Assembly (NCBI RefSeq): GCF_004851605.1
Contig: NZ_CP031093.1
Location: 2,294,001 to 2,358,000, forward strand
Direction of reading: 5' to 3'
From: Hydrocarboniclastica marina
GTDB taxonomy: Bacteria > Pseudomonadota > Gammaproteobacteria > Pseudomonadales > Oleiphilaceae
DNA: 64,000 nucleotides
Shown: piece after piece, positions 1 through 8,481 of the stretch
Numbering within the stretch: the first letter of the stretch is position 1
Layout: the number at the start of each line of letters is the position of its first letter
The notes under the pieces: generated by a model
What the model saw: the letters and a program-made list of their open reading frames with translations, nothing else
The model's database searches: none
Told to the model about the DNA's origin: nothing
Program-made: the position numbers and the translations under genes

Positions 1-24
1 CCTGATCACTCCGGCTAACGCAAA

Positions 25-51
25 CATCGGGGGCTCGTGTAGCCCCCGATG
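25..51. terminator. Terminator-like hairpin at window edge
   Basis: A perfect 11-bp inverted repeat (CATCGGGGGCT, 5-nt loop, AGCCCCCGATG) lies at the left edge. It probably ends a transcript coming from outside the window. There is no long T-run on either strand, so it is a weak or bidirectional terminator at best. Confidence 0.55.
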
Positions 52-361
52 CGTTTCGAACCTCCGCCCGACTTCATCCAAATCTGACCACCTGCACTAG
101 ATTGGTTACCCTTTCACTGCCATTGGCCCCAGCCCAAGTATCGACCGCATGAAACTCTAGGCCTTGAGTCATTAGTGCCTTTTAATGCTTAAGACAAAGG
201 TGCCAGACTTTCGGGGTCCAGCGACAAGCGCGACAGTGCTATACTCGACCTGACTTTTCAATTGATTGCCGGCGCGAGAACAATTCACAGGCTCGCCCGT
301 ATCTGTAAAACAGTTATCTGACTGCTGTTTATCCACAAAATTTACTTGAGCTTGTTCAGTA
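52..361. other. Intergenic region, no gene seen
   Basis: About 310 bp between the edge hairpin and the first glycosyltransferase. I see no convincing coding frame or RNA gene. It should carry the promoter for the rightward genes, but I could not pick out a clear -35/-10 pair. Confidence 0.5.
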
Positions 362-1537
362 ATGGTTAAAGTGCTTCTAACCGCAAGGCAGCCTGGAGGC
401 GGGATCCGCACCTTCTTCAGGTATGTTTATGGCCATCCGTGTTTCTCAGATGTCCACTTAACGCTCGTTGCACCTGACCCCAAACTGGAGCAGTTTCTTG
501 GATCTTTTATTTCGCCCCAGAATTTCACGTTTCATGTGGTTAAACCAAGCAACAGGGCGGTTTACCGCAAAACCAGAGAATTGCTTGCTGAGAATTCCTA
601 CGACCTTCTCCACTCCCATGGTTTTACAGCTGGGGCAATGAGCGAACTCGCTCGCTTTGGCAAGAACGTTCCCCACCTGATGACTGCCCATGACGTTTTC
701 CGATCCGAACAGTTTTCAGGCTTTAAAGGCCGCGTTAAAAAGTTGCTGCTGAGTGCGACCTTCAGTCGTATGGACGTGATCCATGCCGTGACAGAAGACG
801 CTCGTTTGAACCTACTCGAGCATATGAGTTTGGTTAGGTCGCGTCGCGTTCACACGATCGTGCATGGGGTGGACACCAACTTCTTTAGTGGGGGTCGGGA
901 CCAGAACCTTCGATTGGAACTCGGGACTGACCCCGGACGAAAGCTGATCGGATTCTTTGGACGTTTTATGGCTCAAAAGGGTTTTCGAACTCTAGTCGAC
1001 GCCATCGCTCTTCTCCGGGACGAAGGGCGAGTTAATGATCTACCTCTGGTGCTGACATTCGGATGGGGCGGGTTTATTCGAGAGGATTACGCGTACCTGA
1101 AAGATAAAGGCCTTGAAGACTATTTCCGGCAGATGCCGGCCACTGACCAGATGCCGGATATGCTGAAGAGTGTCGACATGGTTGTAATGCCTTCACGCTG
1201 GGAGGCGTGTGGTCTACTGGCGATGGAAGCGCTGGCCACCGGCACACCGATCATCGGCTCTGATTGCATCGGCTTGCGGGAAGTTCTGAAAGACACGCCG
1301 GCCCGCTCAGTGCCATCTTCAGACCCGAAAGCACTAGCCAGCGAAATCGAATCAGAAATTCGCTTTCCCTCAAAGCAAGACGTGGAAGCGTATCAGCCAA
1401 CAGCCGTTTCCAGATTCGACGTATCCAAAGCCGCGACTGCTCTCCGGGACTTATATTCGTCTATTTTGGCCGACCGCCAAAAACAGCGCGGGCTGCACAA
1501 CCACAGCGACGTTGCGAGCAGTACAGACCAAAGATGA
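362..1537 (+). CDS. GT4-family glycosyltransferase
   Basis: Predicted cytoplasmic or membrane-associated GT-B glycosyltransferase of 391 residues that adds a sugar from a nucleotide donor to a lipid-linked glycan. The N-terminal half has a GGG loop near residues 12-14 and an HSHG segment near 84-87. The C-terminal half has the usual group-1 signatures: FFGRFMAQKGF (198-208), and SRWEACGLLAMEAL (278-291) with the EX7E pair E281/E289. Length fits the family. The ribosome site before the ATG is poor, so the start is uncertain. It is first of three rightward genes and is followed after 97 bp by a Wzy-like polymerase, which places it in exopolysaccharide assembly. Sugar and linkage cannot be told from sequence. 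Confidence 0.85.
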   Translation: MVKVLLTARQPGGGIRTFFRYVYGHPCFSDVHLTLVAPDPKLEQFLGSFISPQNFTFHVVKPSNRAVYRKTRELLAENSYDLLHSHGFTAGAMSELARFGKNVPHLMTAHDVFRSEQFSGFKGRVKKLLLSATFSRMDVIHAVTEDARLNLLEHMSLVRSRRVHTIVHGVDTNFFSGGRDQNLRLELGTDPGRKLIGFFGRFMAQKGFRTLVDAIALLRDEGRVNDLPLVLTFGWGGFIREDYAYLKDKGLEDYFRQMPATDQMPDMLKSVDMVVMPSRWEACGLLAMEALATGTPIIGSDCIGLREVLKDTPARSVPSSDPKALASEIESEIRFPSKQDVEAYQPTAVSRFDVSKAATALRDLYSSILADRQKQRGLHNHSDVASSTDQR

Positions 1538-1634
1538 CCATCAGTAAGCCAGGCTGGGGCTTTCTGAAACTATCGCGTAAGAAGGCTAAAGTGGTGAACG
1601 TCGATAAAATCGGCTGTGTTTTAAGGAGTAGACT

Positions 1635-2996
1635 TTGAAGGCACCAAGCGCAGCACTGCAGGCATCCCTCGACGGGTCGCTAGAAAAAGAAACCCTCGTA
1701 CCTTATAGATTATATCTGCTTTATTTAGCCAGCTTCTTCTTGCACATCCCCGGCAGGGTTAGCATTTTAGGCGCTATCCGCATGGACTTTCTCCTTGTGG
1801 GCGCCATAACCTTTTTTATTTTAGGATCGAAAGCAACCAAAGGTGCGCGCCTCGATAAAGCCTCTCAGTATCTGCTAGCAATTTTCGTCTATTCAATACT
1901 GGTTTTACCCCTGGTCGAGTGGCCAGGATCAGTGATAAACAACGGCCTCGTCGCTTTCATTAAAGGGGCCATTTTCTACTTTTTTACTGTTAATCTTATT
2001 GTCTCCGAACGGCGGCTGAAGGTTTTCTTAACGGTTTTCATCGTATGTAACGTTTTACGAGTGGTTGAGCCACTGTTCATGAATATCACATCAGGCTATC
2101 TGGGGTCGCGAACGCACCTCGGCGGCGGTGAGTTTGCCGGGCGTCTTTCTGGCGCGCCGTCCGACACTATAAACCCCAACGGGCTCGCATTCGTCATCGC
2201 TTCGATTCTGCCGTTTCTTCATTACATATTTTCAGCGGTCAACAAGAAGGCTATGGCAGCATACCTGCTGGTCATACCCGTATTGTTCTACGCCATGGCT
2301 CTAACGATGTCTCGATCGGGCATTGTTGCACTCGCCATTATCGCCTTCGGCGTTTTCATGAAAAGCAAGAGGAAACCCTTACTCTTCATTATCGGAATTG
2401 TCGGCCTGATCGTTATCTGGGCATCGCTAAATGATCTGCAGAAAGACCGCTACCTCTCGCTGGTGAGCAGCGACACGGCGCAGTCATCGTCCGCGGAGGG
2501 GCGGATAGACGGCTGGTTCAGAGACTTTGAGGTGGCGATGAACAGACCGATCATTGGGCATGGACTCGGCACTTCCCGAGAGGCAAGTTGGAATATCGGC
2601 GGAAATGATCAACCGGCGCATATTCTATGGGCCGAGATATGGCAAGAGATTGGTTTTATCGGGCTAGTGCTTTTCATTCTATATCTCAAAACCATCATAA
2701 AGAATTTCCTCGACGCAGGGAAACTCATAAAGAAGCACTACCCGCCGTCCGACTTTTTATACCGATGTACCGAAGCGATGCAGGTCTGGTTGATGATGAA
2801 CTTGCTGTTTAGTCTCGCCAGTTACGGCCTGAAGAGTTACGAATGGTATTTGTTCGGAGGGCTATCGGTAGTGCTCGTTGGCTTGGCGAAACTGCGAGCC
2901 GAGCAAGCTGAGAGGCTTTCCAGTGACGGGAAACGTTCGGACGAAGCCGACCCTCACCCCTTCCCTTTAGCCAGCCGGGCCGCCTCGCGTTGGTGA
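1635..2996 (+). CDS. Wzy/O-antigen ligase-type membrane polymerase
   Basis: Polytopic inner-membrane protein of 453 residues with about ten hydrophobic segments. It belongs by pattern to the O-antigen ligase/Wzy_C group that joins undecaprenyl-linked glycan units in the periplasm. Visible signatures are MSRSG at 225-229 after a membrane segment and the periplasmic loop with GHG (308-310) and H329. The start is TTG at 1635, supported by a strong AAGGAG at 1623-1628 six bases upstream. The exosortase-A type genes further right suggest the XrtA-associated O-ligase subgroup. It could be polymerase or ligase; the polymerase role is preferred because the locus has Wza/Wzz genes but no other polymerase. 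Confidence 0.85.
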   Translation: MKAPSAALQASLDGSLEKETLVPYRLYLLYLASFFLHIPGRVSILGAIRMDFLLVGAITFFILGSKATKGARLDKASQYLLAIFVYSILVLPLVEWPGSVINNGLVAFIKGAIFYFFTVNLIVSERRLKVFLTVFIVCNVLRVVEPLFMNITSGYLGSRTHLGGGEFAGRLSGAPSDTINPNGLAFVIASILPFLHYIFSAVNKKAMAAYLLVIPVLFYAMALTMSRSGIVALAIIAFGVFMKSKRKPLLFIIGIVGLIVIWASLNDLQKDRYLSLVSSDTAQSSSAEGRIDGWFRDFEVAMNRPIIGHGLGTSREASWNIGGNDQPAHILWAEIWQEIGFIGLVLFILYLKTIIKNFLDAGKLIKKHYPPSDFLYRCTEAMQVWLMMNLLFSLASYGLKSYEWYLFGGLSVVLVGLAKLRAEQAERLSSDGKRSDEADPHPFPLASRAASRW

Positions 2997-3007
2997 AGCG
3001 CGAGGCG
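2981..3007. terminator. Hairpin at end of wzy-like gene
   Basis: A perfect 9-bp inverted repeat (CGCCTCGCG, 9-nt loop, CGCGAGGCG) overlaps the last codons and stop of the polymerase gene. No T-run follows, so intrinsic termination is uncertain. Confidence 0.4.
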
Positions 3008-3349
3008 CTATTGCCGAGGGCAAGGCGCTCCTTCTAGCTCGACCCCTTGGCGAGAGAACGGTTAGTGGCTCTGAAATATCTGTGTTCGGCAAGAAGCGGA
3101 CTAGCAGTCCTGCTTGACCCAAACTTTTATTTGTAACTGCGTCTACGTCACTCAACCCGCGCTATCCGTGCTTTTCCGCAAGAGTGACTCAGGCCACCAA
3201 CCTGTTCGAAACAGACTGCTACGTAAAACTACAAAATGAGATTGATTCCTGGCGTCGTACAGTATGAAATACAATTGTTAACCGTAATTTAACAATCGTA
3301 GGCACAGCTGATGGCTTCAATCTTCTTAGGCTCATATCGGGCACTTAAA
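2997..3349. promoter_or_regulatory. Intergenic region with a dyad before the secreted-protein gene
   Basis: A 353-bp gene-free stretch. At 3274-3296 lies a perfect 8-bp dyad (ATTGTTAA, 7-nt spacer, TTAACAAT) in an A+T-rich segment about 55 bp upstream of the preferred start of the next gene. This is a plausible operator or core promoter element. No regulator is assigned. Confidence 0.4.
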
Positions 3350-4369
3350 ATGAACAGCACGTATGTGACAGGGTTACGCCAGATTCTTCTTTCTGGTTGC
3401 ATACTTGCAGCATCCACCCAAGTTATCGCAGCCCCTACCATCGATAGCGTGGGAGCTTCGATCGTCGGCTCTGGCATGCTCGTGGTAAAAGGCTCGGGCT
3501 TTTCCACCGCTTCTGGACAATTGGCTCTCCTTGACGAGGTCGACTCCCATAACATAGCAAGAGATTCGAGTACTCCCCTTGAAGCTTCTGCAAGTGATGT
3601 ATGGATGGGGCACGGTTCTCCTTGGGCGTCTGGGCTAACGGCTATCCCTCTCGACGGCACCCCAGAAGCTGTGTACTACGGCAAAGGAAAAACTTTCAGT
3701 AAATACATCCACGCACTTGATGGGCTGAATAACAGTACCCTCTACGCTGCATGGGACTACATGCCCACAGAAAGCCCGGGACACTCAGGGGGCTCGAACA
3801 AATTCATCAGAATATGGGATAACCATGATGGTGAAGAAACCCGTCTTTCCTGGACTCAAATGCACATGACCTATACGGGAGGCGGCCCGTCCTGGGAGGG
3901 TTGGCCCGGTAGCACAAATAAATGGAACAGAATGGAGATCTGGGTAGACGGTGATGCAGGCGTTGTTCAAGCATCTGTGAACGGCAAGCTAGTGCACGAC
4001 ATAAAAGACTTTAAAAAAATTAGCGATACTATCGGTCTCAATGTCGCTCTCCTCGGGTTTGATCCTAACAGTGGATCAAAATACAGCACTATGGAAACCC
4101 ATATTGATAATCTCTATGTTTCCACCAGTCGCAGTAGAGCTGTCCTGTCACAGGAGGCTAGCTGGGAGAAAGCCAAGGCCGGGGGTCATATTCAGCTAGT
4201 ATCTGACTGGAGCCCATCACAGCTGACGATCCAGTTGAATAAAAGCGGTTTGGAACGCTTGAAAGGGCCGGCTTACTTATACATTGTAAATGATGCTGGC
4301 GAGGTAAACCCGGACGGGTTTGAGGTGTGCCAAGTCTGCCCAAACCCACCAACCCTTACTATGCAATAG
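3350..4369 (+). CDS. Secreted protein, IPT-like plus jelly-roll-like domain
   Basis: Predicted exported protein of 339 residues, not recognised as a named family. An ATG at 3311 would add 13 residues, but the ATG at 3350 gives a clean signal peptide (basic start, hydrophobic core, cut after VIAA). The segment after the signal (PTIDSVGASIVGSG..., VVKGSGF) resembles an IPT/TIG immunoglobulin-like fold. The middle part, rich in Trp and Gly, with WNRMEIWVDGDAG and VNGKLVHDI, looks like a concanavalin-A-like jelly roll as in heparin-lyase-like enzymes and lectins. It is last of the rightward genes, 82 bp from a convergent gene. A polysaccharide-binding or lyase role is inference. No PEP-CTERM tail is present. 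Confidence 0.6.
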   Translation: MNSTYVTGLRQILLSGCILAASTQVIAAPTIDSVGASIVGSGMLVVKGSGFSTASGQLALLDEVDSHNIARDSSTPLEASASDVWMGHGSPWASGLTAIPLDGTPEAVYYGKGKTFSKYIHALDGLNNSTLYAAWDYMPTESPGHSGGSNKFIRIWDNHDGEETRLSWTQMHMTYTGGGPSWEGWPGSTNKWNRMEIWVDGDAGVVQASVNGKLVHDIKDFKKISDTIGLNVALLGFDPNSGSKYSTMETHIDNLYVSTSRSRAVLSQEASWEKAKAGGHIQLVSDWSPSQLTIQLNKSGLERLKGPAYLYIVNDAGEVNPDGFEVCQVCPNPPTLTMQ

Positions 4370-4450
4370 AGACGTTCATCCGTGTAGTGGCTCATACCGG
4401 GGCCACCACCCTGGCTCCGGTTAAACTTGTGCGCTCTAATTTCCAAATGG

Positions 4451-6310
4451 TTAAGCGAGCTCCGCGTTTTTTGCCTCGACCTGCGCTTCCACCTTCAGCG
4501 CTGCACTTTGCACAGCTTGGCGGACTTGAGCCATGACCTGTTCTGGAAATGCTCTAGTCACCGAATCTCTCGCCTTAGCACCCATCTGCTCCAGACGGAA
4601 GCCTACTCGGATACGTGTGAGTTGAGAGGTCGCTAAAGCGGAAATCACAGAATCGACGCCCTTATGCCCGCCTGCACTGCCACTGTGTTTTACCCGCACG
4701 TCACCTAAAGCAAGATCAATGTCGTCATGGGCCAGAACACATGCATCATGGTTGTTGCCTGTCTCCTCGAGGTAGCGCCGAATTACGGGGCCACTCCTGT
4801 TGATTGGAACCTCTGGTTTTACGAGCGTCACGGGCTGATCGGCTAACACTATTTTGCAGAATGAAATCTGGTTATCGGTGGACACCCAACTTCCCCCGGC
4901 GTCTTGAGCTATTTGATCAACTACCTGATACCCAAGATTATGGGGCGTGCCAACGAATCCTTCGCCCGGGTTTCCGAGCCCAATAACTACTACAGAATGG
5001 GGACCGCTACCGGTTTTCGCCAAAGGTTTCGCGGTATTAGCGGGTTTCCCCTCAGCAGATGAGCCAGAGACTCGGTATAAGCGCGAGCAGCCCCCGCAGA
5101 AATCCGGAATACCACATTGTGAGACCCAACACTGCACTGGCTTCTGGCGATCATAATACAAGCGCACCAGATGATCCGCTTTGTTGGATCCCTTGAGCAT
5201 GACCAGGTCCCCAGGCTGAAGCTCTGATGCGAGGAAGCCGGAAACCGCCTCCAGCTCAGTAAATGCCTTCAGCTTCTCATCGTCTGGATCCTTCCGAGCT
5301 TTGAGTGCCCGTAAGGCATGAGGTCCCGCGAAAATTACGAGATCGGCGACCGCCAGGGCCTGCCTTGCTACCTTGGGGTAGAGCTTGGATGCTGAAAGGG
5401 AATAATCAGACAGCGTCCCGATGACAACGATTTTCCTCTTTGCACGGGCATCGGCCATGAATTCCAGTGGCGACTGCAGGGACCAATGGGGGGCCTTCCA
5501 GTCGTCCCGCACAAAGGTCACACCTTCGCCGCCGTCAACGACCTGCATCCTGCCTTCCGTGGGCTTGATCTCTGATATTGCGGCGATCGCCTCGGCCAAT
5601 GGGACGTCCGCAGCGATGCCGACCCCCAGCGCCGCAAGCACAGATAGCGATAGGTGTTTTCCATGAAGCTGTGTTTTAGCGAAGTAGACTTCGTTGTTGT
5701 ATTCCAGCTTCAGTGTGAGAGGTTCAGGCCATGACGACCTGGCTTCAATCAGCCTTAACGTTGCCCCTCTGTCCTCACCTATCCAAAGCACGTTGCATTT
5801 ACATGACTCACCAATAGCCCGTACGCGAGGATCATCAATGTTTAGCACAGCCGTCCCGTGTGCAGGCAGCGCAGAAATTAGCTTGGACTTCTCGGCCGCA
5901 ATCTCATCGACGCTGGTGAAGGCTTTAAAGTGGTCCTTGGCTACAAGCGTCAACACGCCAATCTCCGGCGTGAAAATTTTCATCGGTCGGTCTAACTCAC
6001 CCGGCTGGCCACCGGACACTTCCATCACACAGAATTTGTGGGTGGGGCGTACGCTCAGAATGATCTGAGCGATGCCGTCCGGGTAGTTCTTCGACATGGG
6101 GCTACTGTGGCACGAACCCTGCGTAGCCAGAATGGCGGCCGCCAGGTCTTTGGTTGTCGTCTTGCCCGCACTACCGGTGATTCCCACGAACCGGACATTC
6201 TGCAAACGCCTGGCATGAGCTTTCGCCGCAGAGAAACGCAGGTAATGTGCGGTTTCCCGCAGGACGGGGAAGGCGTACCGCTTGAGGTAACTTCGTGCAC
6301 GGCTCATCAT
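4451..6310 (-). CDS. Mur-ligase-like / peptidyl-tRNA hydrolase fusion protein
   Basis: A 619-residue two-domain protein. Residues ~36-385 resemble MurF/CapB-type ATP-dependent amide ligases: P-loop GITGSAGKTTTK (43-54), the central-domain stretch EVSGGQPGELDR (97-108) and the NIDDPRV step (157-163). Residues ~439-600 resemble peptidyl-tRNA hydrolase (Pth): GLGNPGE with N447, H457 in GTPHNLGY, N504 in INRSG, D529 in AHDDIDL, and GGH at 547-549. These match E. coli Pth N10, H20, N68, D93 and H113; the position of N114 is Lys550. Between the domains is a four-cysteine cluster, C394-x4-C399-x5-C405-x2-C408, possibly a metal site. It is last of a leftward set with a PP-loop ATPase and CapA. It likely links an amino acid or peptide to a sugar or carrier. 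Substrate is unknown. Confidence 0.8.
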   Translation of the reverse strand: MMSRARSYLKRYAFPVLRETAHYLRFSAAKAHARRLQNVRFVGITGSAGKTTTKDLAAAILATQGSCHSSPMSKNYPDGIAQIILSVRPTHKFCVMEVSGGQPGELDRPMKIFTPEIGVLTLVAKDHFKAFTSVDEIAAEKSKLISALPAHGTAVLNIDDPRVRAIGESCKCNVLWIGEDRGATLRLIEARSSWPEPLTLKLEYNNEVYFAKTQLHGKHLSLSVLAALGVGIAADVPLAEAIAAISEIKPTEGRMQVVDGGEGVTFVRDDWKAPHWSLQSPLEFMADARAKRKIVVIGTLSDYSLSASKLYPKVARQALAVADLVIFAGPHALRALKARKDPDDEKLKAFTELEAVSGFLASELQPGDLVMLKGSNKADHLVRLYYDRQKPVQCWVSQCGIPDFCGGCSRLYRVSGSSAEGKPANTAKPLAKTGSGPHSVVVIGLGNPGEGFVGTPHNLGYQVVDQIAQDAGGSWVSTDNQISFCKIVLADQPVTLVKPEVPINRSGPVIRRYLEETGNNHDACVLAHDDIDLALGDVRVKHSGSAGGHKGVDSVISALATSQLTRIRVGFRLEQMGAKARDSVTRAFPEQVMAQVRQAVQSAALKVEAQVEAKNAELA

Positions 6311-6373
6311 TATGGCTAAGGACCCTGATGCGGAAGACTGTTCGGATGGATTGATGGACTACCGGCTAGACCA

Positions 6374-7129
6374 TCAGCGATGGTGCTTGAAACTGTAAAG
6401 AGTGTGATAGAAGCGTGGGAACTGTTTCAGGAGAGCCTTGACCCTCGGCAAGACTCTGAGATAGTACCTGACCCGGGCCTTTAGCGGCAGACGGTAGCCC
6501 ATTCCTCCTTTTATGGACACCTCACAGGGGTGGCAGACGCCGCAAGGATGCCCATCTCGGGTCGGCGTATGGCAAAACCAGCTTCGCTCAAGCAAGGGCA
6601 GCAGGCTTTTTTCCCGCGCCCATGTCTGCATAGTGAGCTTTGAGACTGACAGAATCGGGAAGTCGAACCGGCCGAAAATTTCCGAATAGGGGTAGCCGGT
6701 AGACTCTACAGCTTCCAGAACAATTGGGTTGTTCTCTACTCCGATCTCCATGTTATCTATGCCGCGCCCTACGCAGTAATCAGCCAACCACATGTATTGC
6801 TCGCCGACGTAGAACTGCTTGAGTATCTCGTTATACGCAGCGTGAATATCGGGAACGCTTGCGATATCGCTCTTCTCTGAAACCTCGGTGGGTAACAGAG
6901 TTCCTCGAAGGATATCGGGATAGTCCAGAGTTGCGCGCCTTATGGACTCCATGGCTCGGAGCTCGAAGTAAGTAGACAGCCTCGCCTGGTCCTTAATATA
7001 GTGCGGTCTGACACATTTGCCTTCGCTGAGCAAATACAACAGGCGGTATGTTGAATCCCACCCGCCGGTCCAAAGGATATTCACAGCTTGTTCTTCGCCA
7101 ACATCGGTCTCAGCTTCACAACAATACAA
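6374..7129 (-). CDS. QueC-like PP-loop ATP pyrophosphatase
   Basis: A 251-residue cytoplasmic protein with the PP-loop TGGWDST (21-27), the ATP-binding signature of enzymes that adenylate a carbonyl before amide, thioamide or nitrile formation. The C-terminal half has C186, C196, C199 and C202 in CHTPTRDGHPCGVCHPC, spaced like the zinc ligands of QueC (7-cyano-7-deazaguanine synthase). The rest diverges, and no queuosine genes are nearby, so it is probably not housekeeping QueC. It lies 28 bp downstream of capA and 63 bp upstream of the Mur-ligase::Pth fusion, suggesting one transcript. A start nearer the PP-loop (GTG at V16) is possible. Role inferred: activation of a carboxylate on a glycan or amino-acid substituent. 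Confidence 0.7.
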   Translation of the reverse strand: MYCCEAETDVGEEQAVNILWTGGWDSTYRLLYLLSEGKCVRPHYIKDQARLSTYFELRAMESIRRATLDYPDILRGTLLPTEVSEKSDIASVPDIHAAYNEILKQFYVGEQYMWLADYCVGRGIDNMEIGVENNPIVLEAVESTGYPYSEIFGRFDFPILSVSKLTMQTWAREKSLLPLLERSWFCHTPTRDGHPCGVCHPCEVSIKGGMGYRLPLKARVRYYLRVLPRVKALLKQFPRFYHTLYSFKHHR

Positions 7130-7157
7130 GCGATATACCCCTAGATGTGTGCTTTCA

Positions 7158-8243
7158 CTAATTACCAGTCACCCGCCTGATGAAGGTTCGCAGTAGTGAC
7201 TGTACGAAAATGCTCGGCGAGTATTTGTAGAAGTTTTTCAGGAAGTATTTATATTTAACAGGCCTCGTAGCCTTGAACGCGGCCCTATAAGTACTCTTAT
7301 ATTCTTCAGCCGTTTTGAAAGGAGAAACCTGACCTTCCCTCATCCGTGCCCTGATCTTATCGGCGGCCTTACCGTCTGCCAGTTGTAGCGTGAAATCATC
7401 TTTGATAACGACGGGCGTTAGCGTGTAGTCGGGATTTCTGTCCTTATGGAGGTCCAGATTAACGATCACGCTTAACTTGGTTTCAGGTGCCCACAAATCA
7501 AACAGAAAATTACCCAGGCTATAAAAAATCAGTCCGTTACGGTAACGCTCAACCGGCCAGAGGAGGTGCGAATGATGTCCAAGAATCACGTCCACTCCAG
7601 CGTCTACCATCGCTCTTCCCAGCTCAATTTCTTCTGGTCCCGGGTAGTCGAGCAATTCCAGGCCCCAGTGAATCGAACAGATGAGAAAACCCTCTGTATT
7701 CTCTTTCAGTTCCTTTACTTCACGCAGCAAGGAGTCAAAGTTATCGCGCTTACTGTAAGGCACCTGGCCGTCGTGCCACTCTTCAGGCCGGAGGGAGACA
7801 GCGAAAAACGTATGCTCCACTCCGTTCTTTGTGAAGCGATAAGGGGCGGTCTTACCGGGCGTCTCGTCAACACCCATTAAACCGAAGCCCTTCTCCCGGA
7901 CATTTGCGACACTCTCCAGAAAAGCTTCTTCCCCATGCTGCATCGCATGATTGTTAGCCACGCCCAATAAGTTAAACCCCGCTCTTTTGATGTAGCTCAG
8001 AGAGCTGGGGGCGCCTCGCATTTCGAAGGAGGTCAACAGGCCACGCTTCAGGCCTTTGTCAGATGCGACGGTTTCCAAATTGCCGAGCGTTACATCTGCG
8101 TCTTTAAGCACGTGCTCTACTTCGCGAATGATCGCCGCTCCCTTTTTCTCGAAAGTGGAACGCATCCCGTGTCCTACACATACAGGGTGGTCTCCGAGGG
8201 AAATATCTCCGACTGCAGTAACCCTCAAGCTATAATGTTCCAC
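7158..8243 (-). CDS. CapA-family metallophosphatase-like protein
   Basis: A 361-residue PGA_cap (CapA) family protein. Family motifs are all visible: GD (12-13), GNLE (54-57), NNH (97-99), HWG (192-194), GHHSH (222-226) and SLGNFLFD (242-249). CapA proteins have a calcineurin-like fold and act with the Mur-ligase-like CapB in poly-gamma-glutamate capsules; many homologues sit in other polysaccharide loci. No N-terminal membrane anchor is visible, unlike Bacillus CapA. It is followed by the PP-loop and Mur-ligase fusion genes, so the CapA plus Mur-ligase pairing recurs here without CapB/CapC proper. The 238 bp before it is A+T-rich and may carry a promoter. Confidence 0.85.
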   Translation of the reverse strand: MEHYSLRVTAVGDISLGDHPVCVGHGMRSTFEKKGAAIIREVEHVLKDADVTLGNLETVASDKGLKRGLLTSFEMRGAPSSLSYIKRAGFNLLGVANNHAMQHGEEAFLESVANVREKGFGLMGVDETPGKTAPYRFTKNGVEHTFFAVSLRPEEWHDGQVPYSKRDNFDSLLREVKELKENTEGFLICSIHWGLELLDYPGPEEIELGRAMVDAGVDVILGHHSHLLWPVERYRNGLIFYSLGNFLFDLWAPETKLSVIVNLDLHKDRNPDYTLTPVVIKDDFTLQLADGKAADKIRARMREGQVSPFKTAEEYKSTYRAAFKATRPVKYKYFLKNFYKYSPSIFVQSLLRTFIRRVTGN

Positions 8244-8379
8244 TTCGCGACCTCGTTCTCTCGTTCATCTATTGCAAGCCTGTTTTCCGAGGCGTGCCCA
8301 AGATGCCCGCTTCCACTTTCGCTACAGAGCTACTTTCTCTAAGCAGTGTTCGGGCAACATTTTATATGAATCCAAATCA

Positions 8380-8395
8380 CGCCTTTATTAAGGCG
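8380..8395. terminator. Small hairpin between adenylating-enzyme gene and capA
   Basis: A perfect 6-bp stem (CGCCTT, 4-nt loop, AAGGCG) sits ~100 bp downstream of the stop of the leftward PaaK-like gene. It may attenuate transcription into capA. The poor T-run makes it a weak call. Confidence 0.35.
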
Positions 8396-8481
8396 CCATA
8401 ACGATTTATTCAGCTGATGCGTTAGGTCTATAAGGTATTATTTCAGTTACTATTTTTGGTTACGCCATCGTTTTCATGACG

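Noticed and set aside
4451-6310. Two separate genes (Mur ligase and Pth) joined by sequencing error
   Set aside because: The frame is continuous, codon use is even, and no ribosome site or start is evident between residues 390 and 440. Left as a point to confirm, not as the preferred reading.
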